Shown in pieces: positions 5,389 through 12,601 of a stretch of DNA of 12,601 nucleotides. This DNA is from an uncultured Gammaproteobacteria bacterium. Lineage in GTDB: Bacteria > Pseudomonadota > Gammaproteobacteria > GCA-001735895. The position numbers and the translations under genes were made by a program. Under the pieces are notes generated by a model that did not search any database, was not told where the DNA came from, and saw only the letters and a program-made list of their open reading frames with translations. How positions within the stretch are numbered: position 1 is the stretch's first letter; every line of letters begins with the position of its first letter. The DNA lies in the NCBI GenBank assembly GCA_945787265.1, contig CALZHS010000027.1:1-12601 (forward strand). Reading direction: 5' to 3'.

Positions 5389-6063
5389 ATGAAAGATAAA
5401 GTTAACAGCACCAGCATAAGCTCGATAATGCCCGATTACCTGGATACACAGGCCAACCTGGTGCCGATGGTCGTAGAGCAATCCGCTCGCGGTGAACGAG
5501 CCTATGACATTTACTCCCGCCTGCTCAAAGAGCGGGTCATTTTTGTGGTTGGTCCAATCGAGGACCATATGGCTAACCTGATTGTCGCGCAGCTCCTGTT
5601 CCTGGAATCCGAAAATCCGGACAAGGATATTTCGCTATATATCAACAGCCCGGGCGGTTCGGTAACTGCCGGTCTTGCGATTTACGATACGATGCAATTC
5701 ATCAAACCTGATGTCAGCACCCTCTGTACCGGCCAGGCGGCCAGTATGGGTGCGATCCTGTTGGCCGGTGGCAGTGCCGGAAAACGGTACGGTTTGCCGC
5801 ACTCGCGGGTTATGATTCATCAGCCACTGGGCGGTTTCCAGGGACAGGCGACGGATTTCGAGATCCATGCGAAGGAAATTTTAGCGGTCAGATCACGACT
5901 GAACAAACTGCTGGCCCACCATACCGGCAAAAAGGAAAGCAGCATTGATCGCGACACCGAGCGCGATAACTTCATGAGTGCCGACGAGTCTGTTGATTAT
6001 GGAATAATCGATCAAGTTTTGGCATCCCGGGCCGATCCAGATGAGAAAGGTGCCACAGAATAG
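5389..6063 (+). CDS. clpP: ATP-dependent Clp protease proteolytic subunit
   Basis: This serine peptidase forms the double-heptamer chamber that works with ClpX and ClpA to degrade cytosolic proteins. The 224-residue product has the full catalytic triad: Ser119 in GQAASMGA, His144 in MIHQPLGG and Asp193 in TERDNF. The offset of 8 from E. coli precursor numbering (111/136/185) is constant. From RGERAYDIYSRLLKERV onward it aligns without gaps. The extra N-terminal residues depend on using ATG 5389; a second ATG at 5428 would give a shorter protein, but 5389 has the better upstream purine stretch (CGGAAC). The N-terminus may be removed as a propeptide. The C-terminus runs about nine residues past the E. 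coli end. It is likely cotranscribed with tig. A terminator-like hairpin lies between it and clpX. Confidence 0.98.
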   Translation: MKDKVNSTSISSIMPDYLDTQANLVPMVVEQSARGERAYDIYSRLLKERVIFVVGPIEDHMANLIVAQLLFLESENPDKDISLYINSPGGSVTAGLAIYDTMQFIKPDVSTLCTGQAASMGAILLAGGSAGKRYGLPHSRVMIHQPLGGFQGQATDFEIHAKEILAVRSRLNKLLAHHTGKKESSIDRDTERDNFMSADESVDYGIIDQVLASRADPDEKGATE

Positions 6064-6074
6064 ATATTCTTCTG

Positions 6075-6113
6075 CGCTTGATCTGTGAGACAGCGATCAA
6101 AAAGCGTTTTTTT
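6075..6113 (+). terminator. Terminator or attenuator between clpP and clpX
   Basis: CGCTT-GATC (6075-6083) pairs with GATC-(AAA)-AAGCG (6095-6106), followed by seven T residues (6107-6113). A refolding that pairs CTGT with ACAG around a GAG loop is also possible. The bulge makes the stem imperfect, so partial termination that lowers clpX relative to clpP is plausible (inference). Confidence 0.55.
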
Positions 6114-6116
6114 CGG

Positions 6117-6145
6117 TTGTGCTCGGCGGTTCGGTCTAATATTAT
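6117..6145 (+). promoter_or_regulatory. Candidate clpX promoter
   Basis: TTGTGC at 6117-6122 (3 of 6), a 17-bp spacer and TATTAT at 6140-6145 (5 of 6) lie right after the clpP-clpX terminator. A separate clpX promoter is known in E. coli, so the arrangement is plausible, but the -35 is weak. Confidence 0.4.
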
Positions 6146-6181
6146 CGAGCCGATTGGACACAGAATTTCGGTAGTTTTAGC

Positions 6182-7456
6182 ATGAGTGACGAGAGATCCA
6201 AGAATAAGGACGAAAAGCTGCTTTATTGTTCGTTTTGCGGCAAAAGCCAGCACGAGGTCAGAAAACTGATTGCAGGTCCGTCAGTTTTCATCTGCGACGA
6301 GTGCGTAGACCTCTGCAACGATATCATCCGTGAAGAAATCCACGAAAATGGTGAAGATGCCGAGAGCAAACTTCCCATACCCCACGAGATTTTTAAAGTC
6401 CTCGACGAGTATGTCATTGGCCAGAGTAGAGCCAAAAAAGTACTTTCGGTGGCGGTTTATAACCATTACAAGCGCCTCGAAGTCGGTCACATCAAGGATG
6501 AGATCGAGCTGTCGAAGAGTAATATCCTGTTAATCGGACCCACCGGCTCGGGCAAAACCCTGCTCGCCGAGACCCTCGCGCGGTTGCTGAATGTTCCGTT
6601 TGCGATTGCTGATGCTACCACGCTGACCGAGGCCGGGTATGTCGGTGAAGACGTCGAAAATATTATTCAGAAGCTGCTGCAAAAATGCGATTACGACGTC
6701 GAAAAGGCGCAAACCGGAATCGTCTATATCGATGAAATCGATAAGATCTCGCGCAAGTCGGATAATCCATCGATTACCCGGGATGTTTCCGGCGAGGGCG
6801 TGCAGCAGGCCTTGCTGAAGCTGATCGAGGGAACCGTTGCGTCGGTGCCGCCGCAAGGGGGTAGAAAGCATCCGCAGCAGGAATTCCTGCAGGTCGATAC
6901 CGGCAAGATACTGTTCATTTGCGGTGGCGCTTTTGCGGGGCTGGACAAGGTGATTCTAAACCGCTCCGAAAAAGGCGGTATCGGCTTTGGTGCCGATGTC
7001 AAAAGCAAGGATAAGAAAGACCTGTTCGGTGAAGTCATTGCCAAGGTCGAGCCCGAGGATTTAATTAAATATGGGCTGATTCCCGAATTTGTTGGTCGCC
7101 TGCCGGTGGTGGCCACGCTTGAAGAACTTGATGAAGACGCATTGGTCAAAATCCTGACCGAGCCTAAAAATGCGATTACCAAGCAATACCAGAAAATGTT
7201 CGAGATCGAAGGCTGTGAGATCGAATTTCGACCCGATTCACTCAACGCGGTCGCGAAAAAAGCCATGGCGCGCAAGACCGGTGCCCGTGGATTGCGCACC
7301 ATACTCGAAAATACCCTGCTCGAAATTATGTACGATCTGCCCGCGATGGATAACGTCAGCAAAGTCGTGGTCGACGCAGCGGTAATTGAAGGCCATGCCC
7401 AGCCCTACGTTATTTACGAGGGTGGAGAAATGCAGCGCGTGGCTTCTGACGAGTAG
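6182..7456 (+). CDS. clpX: ClpX, AAA+ unfoldase of the ClpXP protease
   Basis: This ring-forming ATPase recognises, unfolds and threads substrates into ClpP. The 424 residues equal the E. coli length. The N-terminal zinc-binding domain has Cys16, Cys19, Cys38 and Cys41. In the AAA+ core, Walker A is GPTGSGKT at 119-126 and Walker B is VYIDEID with Asp184-Glu185. The pore-1 loop GYVG is at 152-155 and the pore-2 region contains RKSDNPSITRD. The IGF loop that docks on ClpP is at 267-269, and the sensor-2 arginine lies in GARG (Arg369). All expected working parts are present. The ATG start at 6182 gives the normal MSDERSK N-terminus; the Shine-Dalgarno is poor. It follows clpP by 118 bp with its own candidate promoter, and lon follows 82 bp downstream. 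Confidence 0.98.
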   Translation: MSDERSKNKDEKLLYCSFCGKSQHEVRKLIAGPSVFICDECVDLCNDIIREEIHENGEDAESKLPIPHEIFKVLDEYVIGQSRAKKVLSVAVYNHYKRLEVGHIKDEIELSKSNILLIGPTGSGKTLLAETLARLLNVPFAIADATTLTEAGYVGEDVENIIQKLLQKCDYDVEKAQTGIVYIDEIDKISRKSDNPSITRDVSGEGVQQALLKLIEGTVASVPPQGGRKHPQQEFLQVDTGKILFICGGAFAGLDKVILNRSEKGGIGFGADVKSKDKKDLFGEVIAKVEPEDLIKYGLIPEFVGRLPVVATLEELDEDALVKILTEPKNAITKQYQKMFEIEGCEIEFRPDSLNAVAKKAMARKTGARGLRTILENTLLEIMYDLPAMDNVSKVVVDAAVIEGHAQPYVIYEGGEMQRVASDE

Positions 7457-7481
7457 TTCCCAGCCCAGGGCATGAAGCCGG

Positions 7482-7510
7482 GTTGAAAACGGACAATAGG
7501 CACACATATA
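7482..7510 (+). promoter_or_regulatory. Candidate heat-shock (sigma32-type) promoter of lon
   Basis: GTTGAAA at 7482-7488, a 14-bp spacer and CACATATA at 7503-7510 resemble the CTTGAAA / CCCCATNTA pattern of sigma32. The same bases also allow a sigma70 reading (TTGAAA, 18 bp, TATAGT at 7507-7512). The position, 29 bp before the lon start, and the known heat induction of lon in E. coli support a heat-shock role, but this is an inference. Confidence 0.45.
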
Positions 7511-7538
7511 GTTCCGAGACTCATGCTTCGAGGCGATC

Positions 7539-9974
7539 ATGTCAGATTATCAAAACAATTTACTCGCTGAACAACAGGACAGGCAATTGATACCGGTCCT
7601 GCCGCTACGCGATGTCGTGGTTTACCCGCACATGGTAATTCCGCTGTTCGTGGGCCGCGAAAAATCGATCCTTGCGCTCGAAGCCGCGATGGCCGACAAC
7701 AAGAAAATCCTCCTGTTGGCGCAGAAAAATGCAGAAGTTGACGACCCCGGACAGGCTGACCTGTACGAGATCGGAACCTTATCGACTATCCTGCAAATGC
7801 TGAAGCTGCCCGATGGCACCATCAAGGTGCTGGTTGAGGGTGGCGAGAGAGCTTCGGTTGAGAGCTTGCTCGAAACTAACGAGTACTATTCGGCGGCGAC
7901 AAAAATACTCGAAAAATCGAGCCTGGTGGATGATCGTGAAGCCGAGGTACTGCTGCGCTCGGTGTTGAACCTGTTCGACCAGTACGTGAAATTGAACAAG
8001 AAAGTGCCGCCGGAAATTCTGACCTCGCTGTCCGGTATTGATGATCCCAGCCGACTCGCCGATACCATCGCCGCGCATATGTCATTAAAGCTTGACGAAA
8101 AGCAGGATATTCTCGAGATCCAGGATCCGCGGGAACGCATCGAGCACATCATGAGCAAGATCGAAGGCGAAATCGATTTAATGCAAATCGAGAAGCGTAT
8201 CCGTGGGCGTGTCAAACAGCAAATGGAGAAAAGCCAGCGCGAGTACTACCTGAATGAGCAGATGAAGGCCATTCAAAAAGAACTTGGCGACATGGACGAC
8301 GCACCCAACGAAGTGGAGGATTTGCAGCGCAAGATCGAAGCATCGGGGATGCCGAAAGAGGCGCGCGAAAAAGCAGATTCGGAACTCAACAAGCTGAAGA
8401 TGATGTCACCAATGTCTGCCGAGGCCACGGTGGTGCGCAATTATATCGACTGGCTGGTTAGCGTTCCGTGGAAAAAGAAATCAAAAATCAGGCGCGATCT
8501 GGCGCAGGCCGAAAAGGTTCTCGAAGAGGATCATTACGGCCTGGAGAAGGTCAAGGAGCGGATTCTCGAGTATCTCGCAGTGCAGCAACGGGTGCGCAAA
8601 CTGAAGGGCCCGATCCTTTGCCTGGTAGGTCCCCCCGGAGTCGGTAAAACCTCTATCGGCCGCTCGATTGCGAGAGCGACCAATCGCAAATTTTCGCGCA
8701 TGTCCCTGGGCGGTGTCCGCGACGAGTCTGAAATCAGGGGCCATCGCCGCACCTATATCGGCTCAATGCCGGGGAAAATTATTCAGAACCTTGCCCGCGT
8801 GAAGGTGAGAAATCCCCTGTTTTTGCTTGATGAAATTGACAAGATGGCAATGGATTTTAGAGGCGACCCGGCGTCCGCTCTGCTCGAGGTGCTTGATCCG
8901 GAGCAGAATAATACCTTTGCCGATCATTACATGGAGGTTGAATTCGACCTCTCGGATACAATGTTTGTAGCGACTTCAAATAGCATGAACATTCCGGGTC
9001 CCTTGCTCGATCGAATGGAAGTGATTCGTCTGCCCGGGTATACCGAAGACGAAAAACTGAATATCGCACTGAAGTATCTGGTTCCCAAACAAATCAAGGA
9101 AAATGGCCTGAAACCCGACGAAATCGCGTTTCATCAAAGCGCGGTTCGCGAGATTATTCAACGTTACACGCGGGAAGCCGGGGTGCGGAATCTCGAGCGC
9201 GAAATTTCCAAAATTTGCCGTAAGGCGGTTAAGGCCATGCTGCTAAAACCGACCACTCGGAAGCTGACCATAACCGCGAAAAATATCGAAAAGTATCTTG
9301 GCGTAAAACGTTTCCGCTTCGGCTCGGCCGAGGAAAAGGATCAGGTTGGACAGGTAACGGGACTTGCCTGGACCGAGGTGGGTGGTGAATTATTAACCAT
9401 CGAATCTGCCGTGGTTGATGGCAAGGGTAAATTTGTTCAAACCGGGCAGCTCGGGGATGTCATGAAAGAATCGATCCAGGCTGCCATGACCGTGGTCCGC
9501 AGCCGTGCCGAAATTCTCGGCGTTAATCCTGATTTCAACGAAAACAAGGATATTCATATCCATGTGCCCGAAGGTGCGACGCCGAAAGACGGTCCGAGCG
9601 CCGGTGTTGGCATGTGTACTGCGCTGGTATCGGCGCTTACGGATATACCGGTAAAGGCAGAAGTCGCCATGACGGGTGAAATAACACTGCGAGGCGAAGT
9701 CTTGCCTATTGGAGGGCTGAAGGAAAAATTACTCGCCGCTCACCGCGGGGGCATCACCAAGGTCCTGATCCCGGAAGAGAACGAAAAAGATCTCGCGGAA
9801 ATTCCGGACAATATCAAGTCCAGGCTGGAGATTATCCCGGTGCAGTGGATTGACCAGGTGCTCGAGGTCGCGCTGGCACATCAACCGACTCCACTACCCA
9901 AAGGTTCAGAGGCTGGTGATGCTGGCAAGTCCAAAGTGAAGGATAAAAAGTCTTCAGGAGTCAGAGCGCACTAG
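7539..9974 (+). CDS. lon: Lon ATP-dependent serine protease
   Basis: This homohexameric cytosolic protease degrades misfolded proteins and specific regulators. Its 811 residues compare with 784 in E. coli. Domain order is the N-terminal LON substrate-binding domain (about 16-210), a coiled-coil linker (about 215-300, rich in Glu, Lys and Gln), an AAA+ module and a C-terminal peptidase. Walker A is GPPGVGKT at 364-371 and Walker B ends in Asp431-Glu432. The catalytic dyad is Ser687 in PKDGPSAG and Lys730 in GGLKEK, each offset by 8 from E. coli 679/722. A Lys/Ser-rich tail of about 20 residues (KSKVKDKKSS) extends past the usual end. The start is ATG 7539, with a good Shine-Dalgarno GAGG at 7530-7533. 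An HU gene, whose product is a Lon substrate in E. coli, lies next. Confidence 0.98.
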   Translation: MSDYQNNLLAEQQDRQLIPVLPLRDVVVYPHMVIPLFVGREKSILALEAAMADNKKILLLAQKNAEVDDPGQADLYEIGTLSTILQMLKLPDGTIKVLVEGGERASVESLLETNEYYSAATKILEKSSLVDDREAEVLLRSVLNLFDQYVKLNKKVPPEILTSLSGIDDPSRLADTIAAHMSLKLDEKQDILEIQDPRERIEHIMSKIEGEIDLMQIEKRIRGRVKQQMEKSQREYYLNEQMKAIQKELGDMDDAPNEVEDLQRKIEASGMPKEAREKADSELNKLKMMSPMSAEATVVRNYIDWLVSVPWKKKSKIRRDLAQAEKVLEEDHYGLEKVKERILEYLAVQQRVRKLKGPILCLVGPPGVGKTSIGRSIARATNRKFSRMSLGGVRDESEIRGHRRTYIGSMPGKIIQNLARVKVRNPLFLLDEIDKMAMDFRGDPASALLEVLDPEQNNTFADHYMEVEFDLSDTMFVATSNSMNIPGPLLDRMEVIRLPGYTEDEKLNIALKYLVPKQIKENGLKPDEIAFHQSAVREIIQRYTREAGVRNLEREISKICRKAVKAMLLKPTTRKLTITAKNIEKYLGVKRFRFGSAEEKDQVGQVTGLAWTEVGGELLTIESAVVDGKGKFVQTGQLGDVMKESIQAAMTVVRSRAEILGVNPDFNENKDIHIHVPEGATPKDGPSAGVGMCTALVSALTDIPVKAEVAMTGEITLRGEVLPIGGLKEKLLAAHRGGITKVLIPEENEKDLAEIPDNIKSRLEIIPVQWIDQVLEVALAHQPTPLPKGSEAGDAGKSKVKDKKSSGVRAH

Positions 9975-10007
9975 CTGTTTGTGTAAATAATACTACTTAT
10001 TTTAAGT

Positions 10008-10041
10008 TTTTAACCGGGATTCCACGATCTTATAAAGATCG
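10008..10041 (+). promoter_or_regulatory. Candidate HU promoter overlapping a short palindrome
   Basis: A perfect 7-bp inverted repeat CGATCTT / AAGATCG (10025-10031, 10035-10041) surrounds ATA. It contains TATAAA (10031-10036), which could act as a -10 with TTTAAC at 10009-10014 (16-bp spacer, 3 of 6). The palindrome could equally be an operator or a hairpin after lon, but there is no T-run. Another possibility nearer the gene is TTGCCG (10080-10085) with a loosely spaced TATATC (10106-10111). Confidence 0.3.
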
Positions 10042-10135
10042 GATATCAGCAACGATAACAAGCAAGATTTAGACTTGTGTTGCCGTCCGCCCTTCGGGCT
10101 AAAAATATATCAACTTAACCAAATGGAAAAATCTA

Positions 10136-10408
10136 ATGAATAAATCCGAATTAATTGATGGCGTCGCTAGTGCTGCGAATTTAAGTAAAGCTGAAGCTGC
10201 CCGTGCAGTCGATGGGGCAATTGCTACCGTTACACAAGCGCTGAAATCTGGAGACCAGGTGACAATCGTAGGTTTTGGAACTTTCCTCGTTCGCCATCGT
10301 GATGCACGTGCTGGACGTAATCCTCGCACCGGGGAAACTATCCAGATTAAAGCTTCAAAAGTACCCGCATTTAAGGCTGGCAAAGCTCTAAAAGACGCAG
10401 TAAACTAG
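10136..10408 (+). CDS. hupB: HU family DNA-binding protein (HU-beta type)
   Basis: This small nucleoid protein binds DNA without strict sequence preference, bends it, and acts as a dimer in compaction, replication and recombination. The 90-residue length equals E. coli HupB. The family signature is clear: VGFGTF (45-50), then the beta-arm with the intercalating proline in GRNP (Arg61, Asn62, Pro63), and the C-terminal KVPAFKAGKALKDAVN. The ATG start at 10136 gives MNKSELIDGVA, in register. A purine stretch GGAAAAA lies about 10 bases upstream. It is AT-richer with simpler codon choice than lon, as expected for a highly expressed gene. tRNA-Val starts 21 bp after the stop with no visible terminator or new promoter, so these are probably on one transcript. 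Confidence 0.98.
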   Translation: MNKSELIDGVASAANLSKAEAARAVDGAIATVTQALKSGDQVTIVGFGTFLVRHRDARAGRNPRTGETIQIKASKVPAFKAGKALKDAVN

Positions 10409-10429
10409 CGCCCCTTTTTTGGCTACACC

Positions 10430-10505
10430 GGGTGCTTAGCTCAGCTGGGAGAGCATCGCCCTTACAAGGCGAGGGTCGGCGGTTCGATCCCGTCAGCACC
10501 CACCA
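10430..10505 (+). tRNA. tRNA-Val (anticodon UAC)
   Basis: A 76-nt cloverleaf with encoded CCA at 10503-10505. The acceptor GGGTGCT pairs with AGCACCC. The anticodon stem TCGCC/GGCGA encloses CTTACAA, giving TAC at 10463-10465. No promoter is visible in the 21 bp after the HU gene, which suggests release by processing from an HU-containing transcript. Confidence 0.97.
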
Positions 10506-10513
10506 CCTAATCA

Positions 10514-10590
10514 GGAGTGGTAGTTCAGTTGGTTAGAATACCGGCCTGTCACGCCGGGGGTCGCGGGTTCGAGTCCCGTCCACTCCGCCA
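10514..10590 (+). tRNA. tRNA-Asp (anticodon GUC)
   Basis: A 77-nt cloverleaf with encoded CCA at 10588-10590. The acceptor GGAGTGG pairs with CCACTCC and the discriminator is G, typical for tRNA-Asp. The anticodon stem CCGGC/GCCGG encloses CTGTCAC, giving GTC at 10548-10550. It follows tRNA-Val by eight bases. Confidence 0.97.
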
Positions 10591-10606
10591 TCTTTGAAGG
10601 CGCTCA

Positions 10607-10633
10607 AGGGGCGCTCGATCAAATTGGCGCCCT
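10607..10633 (+). promoter_or_regulatory. GC-rich stem-loop between tRNA-Asp and ppiD
   Basis: AGGG-(G)-CGC pairs with GCG-CCCT around a 12-base loop, with one bulged G. No T-run follows, so it is not a clear terminator. It may mark the 3' end of the tRNA precursor or allow partial read-through into ppiD. Confidence 0.4.
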
Positions 10634-10654
10634 AAAACAGTGACGAAAAGATAG

Positions 10655-12556
10655 ATGCTGCAAGCAATTCGAGACAAGGTAACGGGATGGATTGCCTACG
10701 GCATTATCTTCCTGATCAGTATTCCATTCGCTTTATGGGGCGTTAATTCCTATTTGGGTGGCGGCGAAGTCCTGCCGGCCGCGACGGTCAATGGGGAGGA
10801 AATCAGCGTGCGTGACCTGGACCAGGCCTACGCAAACTATCGCCAAAGACTATCGCAATTGTTTGGCGGCACTATCCCCGAATCCTTTGACAACGATTCG
10901 ATAATGCGAGAGCAGGTGCTGGGACAATTGATCGAAGAGTTCGTGCTACGTCAATATACCCAGCAGCAACGCTACCGTATCGGTGATGATGAATTAAATA
11001 AAATGATTCGTGGCATGGATGCATTTCAACGCGATGGGCAATTTGATACCGAAATCTACCAATCCCAGGTGCGCTCGCTTGGCTACTCCCCGGTTGGTTT
11101 CGAACAGGAATTAAGGCTTAACGGTTCAATAGAACAGTTCCAGAATGGCATTCGCGAAAGCGCTTTTGTGGTGCCGGTTTTCGAAAGCCAGTTTACTAAA
11201 CTGAGCAATCAGACCCGCAAGCTGAGAATGTTAACCTATAGGGTAGATCCGGCCTCAATCCAGGTGCATGCAGAAGAGATTGAGCAGCAGTATCAATCAC
11301 AAGCTGACCGATATCGTACCCCGGAGAGAGTCAAAATCGATTATATCGAATTGAGCCTCGACGGTATAAAGCAAAACATTACTGTCAGCGAAGACGATGT
11401 ATTTGCGCGTTACCAGGAAAGCCAGGGAGCTTATACCAGTGCTGAAATAAGAGAGGCAAGTCATATCCTGCTCAAAGTTGGAGCAGATGAGGCAGCCGAT
11501 GAAGCTCTTGCCAGGATCACTGAAATTCGTGAACGTATCACTAACGGTGAAAACTTCGCTGACCTGGCGCGTGAGTTTTCTGAAGATCCCGGTTCGGCCG
11601 AGAGCGGGGGTGATCTTGGCGAGATCGAGCGCGGCGTCATGGTGCAGACTTTTGAAGCGGCCTTGTTTTCAATGGAAGTGGGCCAATTAAGTGAACCGGT
11701 TAAAACGGCATTTGGCTGGCACTTGATAAAATTGCGTTCGGTTAGCGGGGGTGAGACGCAATCTTTTGAATCGCTGAAATCGAGCCTGGAAGACGAGATT
11801 AAAACCGAGCTCGCGGAAAGCCAGATTTATGATCTTGTCGAGAACCTGGCAAATCTTGCATACGAACAGCCCGATTCCCTGTTACCGGCAGCGGACCAAC
11901 TGGGATTGCCAGTACAAACCAGCGACTGGTTCGATCGTTCGGCGCAACAGGGAATTGCTGCCGAACAGAAAATAAGACAGGTTGCATTTTCTCCGGAGGT
12001 ACTCACTCAGGGACTCAATAGCGAGGCCATCGAACTTGGAGGCGACCGTGTCGTGTTCCTTCGTCTCAATCAGCGTGAGGCACCCACACTACAACCACTG
12101 GAGCAGGTACAGGAGAGGATTAAGTCCGAGTTGATCCAGGCTAAAGCCCGTGAGCGAAGTCTTAAAATAGGGACCGATGCAATTGCAGATTTAAAGTCAG
12201 GTAAAACGCTAGATGACCTGGCCCGCGAATGGTCCTCGTCGATTAACGATCTCGGCTTTATCGAGCGTAATCAACCGGGCATCAGTGCGGCAGTTCTTGG
12301 TCGCGTTTTCTCGATGCCAAAACCTGACCAGGGAATGGTTTTTGATGGCTTGTCACAAGCTAACGGTGAATACGTAGTGCTTGAACTATCCGCGGTGTTA
12401 TCACATGACGCGAATAACGATCGTGAGGCTCTTGACGGTCTTGCCGAGGCGCGCGGTGGTGCCGAGTACCAGTCGGTCCTGAAATTGCTAACCAGCCGCG
12501 CTGATGTTGTGAGAACACCGGCAGAAGATCTTTCAGATACATCGGCTAATTACTAG
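10655..12556 (+). CDS. ppiD: PpiD-like membrane-anchored periplasmic folding factor with parvulin domain
   Basis: PpiD is tethered to the inner membrane by an N-terminal helix, faces the periplasm and associates with the SecYEG translocon to assist proteins emerging from it. The 633-residue length fits the family (E. coli 623). A single hydrophobic segment at about residues 12-34 (IIFLISIPFALWGV) has no cleavage site, giving an N-in anchor. A SurA_N-like chaperone region covers about 40-240. A parvulin domain spans about 266-360, with ASHILLK, FSEDPGSAESGGDLG and GWHLIKL (His270, His356). A long C-terminal chaperone region follows. The parvulin motifs look more complete than in E. coli PpiD, whose domain is reported inactive, so isomerase activity is possible here. 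The start is ATG 10655 with only a weak purine stretch upstream. It lies downstream of tRNA-Asp; I see no clear promoter of its own. Confidence 0.95.
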   Translation: MLQAIRDKVTGWIAYGIIFLISIPFALWGVNSYLGGGEVLPAATVNGEEISVRDLDQAYANYRQRLSQLFGGTIPESFDNDSIMREQVLGQLIEEFVLRQYTQQQRYRIGDDELNKMIRGMDAFQRDGQFDTEIYQSQVRSLGYSPVGFEQELRLNGSIEQFQNGIRESAFVVPVFESQFTKLSNQTRKLRMLTYRVDPASIQVHAEEIEQQYQSQADRYRTPERVKIDYIELSLDGIKQNITVSEDDVFARYQESQGAYTSAEIREASHILLKVGADEAADEALARITEIRERITNGENFADLAREFSEDPGSAESGGDLGEIERGVMVQTFEAALFSMEVGQLSEPVKTAFGWHLIKLRSVSGGETQSFESLKSSLEDEIKTELAESQIYDLVENLANLAYEQPDSLLPAADQLGLPVQTSDWFDRSAQQGIAAEQKIRQVAFSPEVLTQGLNSEAIELGGDRVVFLRLNQREAPTLQPLEQVQERIKSELIQAKARERSLKIGTDAIADLKSGKTLDDLAREWSSSINDLGFIERNQPGISAAVLGRVFSMPKPDQGMVFDGLSQANGEYVVLELSAVLSHDANNDREALDGLAEARGGAEYQSVLKLLTSRADVVRTPAEDLSDTSANY

Positions 12557-12601
12557 ATTACCCCCATACTGACAATATTGTAGCCAGAATCGACATATAT
12601 A
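12557..12601. other. Non-coding tail after ppiD
   Basis: These 45 bases hold no gene start that I can support. The sequence is AT-rich and contains CTGACA and a final TATATA, but the spacing (21 bp) is too long for a convincing promoter. It may be the beginning of the regulatory region of the next gene. Confidence 0.4.

Noticed and set aside
10409..10429. T6 run after the HU gene as an intrinsic terminator
   Set aside because: Only a three-base stem can be drawn before it, too weak to terminate.
1..12601. CRISPR arrays, prophage or integrase genes, toxin-antitoxin pairs, defence islands
   Set aside because: None was seen. All sizeable open frames that resist the shadow test are conserved housekeeping genes, and no regularly spaced repeats occur.

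Overview
The window is a chromosomal housekeeping segment of a gammaproteobacterium outside the enteric group. The evidence is the close resemblance of every protein to gammaproteobacterial families and the gene order cysS, four tRNAs, trigger factor, clpP, clpX, lon, HU, tRNAs, ppiD. From memory, this order resembles the corresponding region of pseudomonads and other non-enteric gammaproteobacteria. All protein genes and tRNAs are on the + strand. I cannot name the genus.

Layout: (1) 1-2862, two class I aminoacyl-tRNA synthetases. gltX is cut at its 5' end by the window edge. cysS is complete. Two REP-like palindromes in opposite orientation lie between them. (2) 2863-3710, a stable-RNA operon with tandem candidate promoters, tRNA-Pro(UGG), tRNA-Arg(UCU), tRNA-His(GUG), tRNA-Leu(UAG) and a clear intrinsic terminator. 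A 136-bp perfectly centred, MITE-like palindrome sits between tRNA-Pro and tRNA-Arg. (3) 3711-4060, a gene-free stretch carrying a strong sigma70-type promoter and a 12-bp tandem duplication in the trigger factor leader. (4) 4061-9974, the tig-clpP-clpX-lon protein quality-control block, with internal regulatory signals between clpP and clpX and before lon. (5) 9975-12601, HU beta-type protein, tRNA-Val(UAC), tRNA-Asp(GUC) and the periplasmic membrane-anchored folding factor PpiD.

How the parts fit: synthetases and tRNAs supply translation. Trigger factor receives nascent chains at the ribosome. ClpXP and Lon degrade misfolded or tagged proteins in the cytosol. PpiD handles proteins leaving the Sec translocon. 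HU, a known Lon substrate in E. coli, sits directly after lon. The tRNA promoter and the tig promoter share a GC-rich discriminator sequence, which suggests coordinated growth-rate control.

The protein-coding content is ordinary and I see no undescribed gene system. The least explained parts are non-coding: the palindromic element inside the tRNA operon, the paired REP-like palindromes before cysS, and the clpP-clpX and pre-lon control regions.
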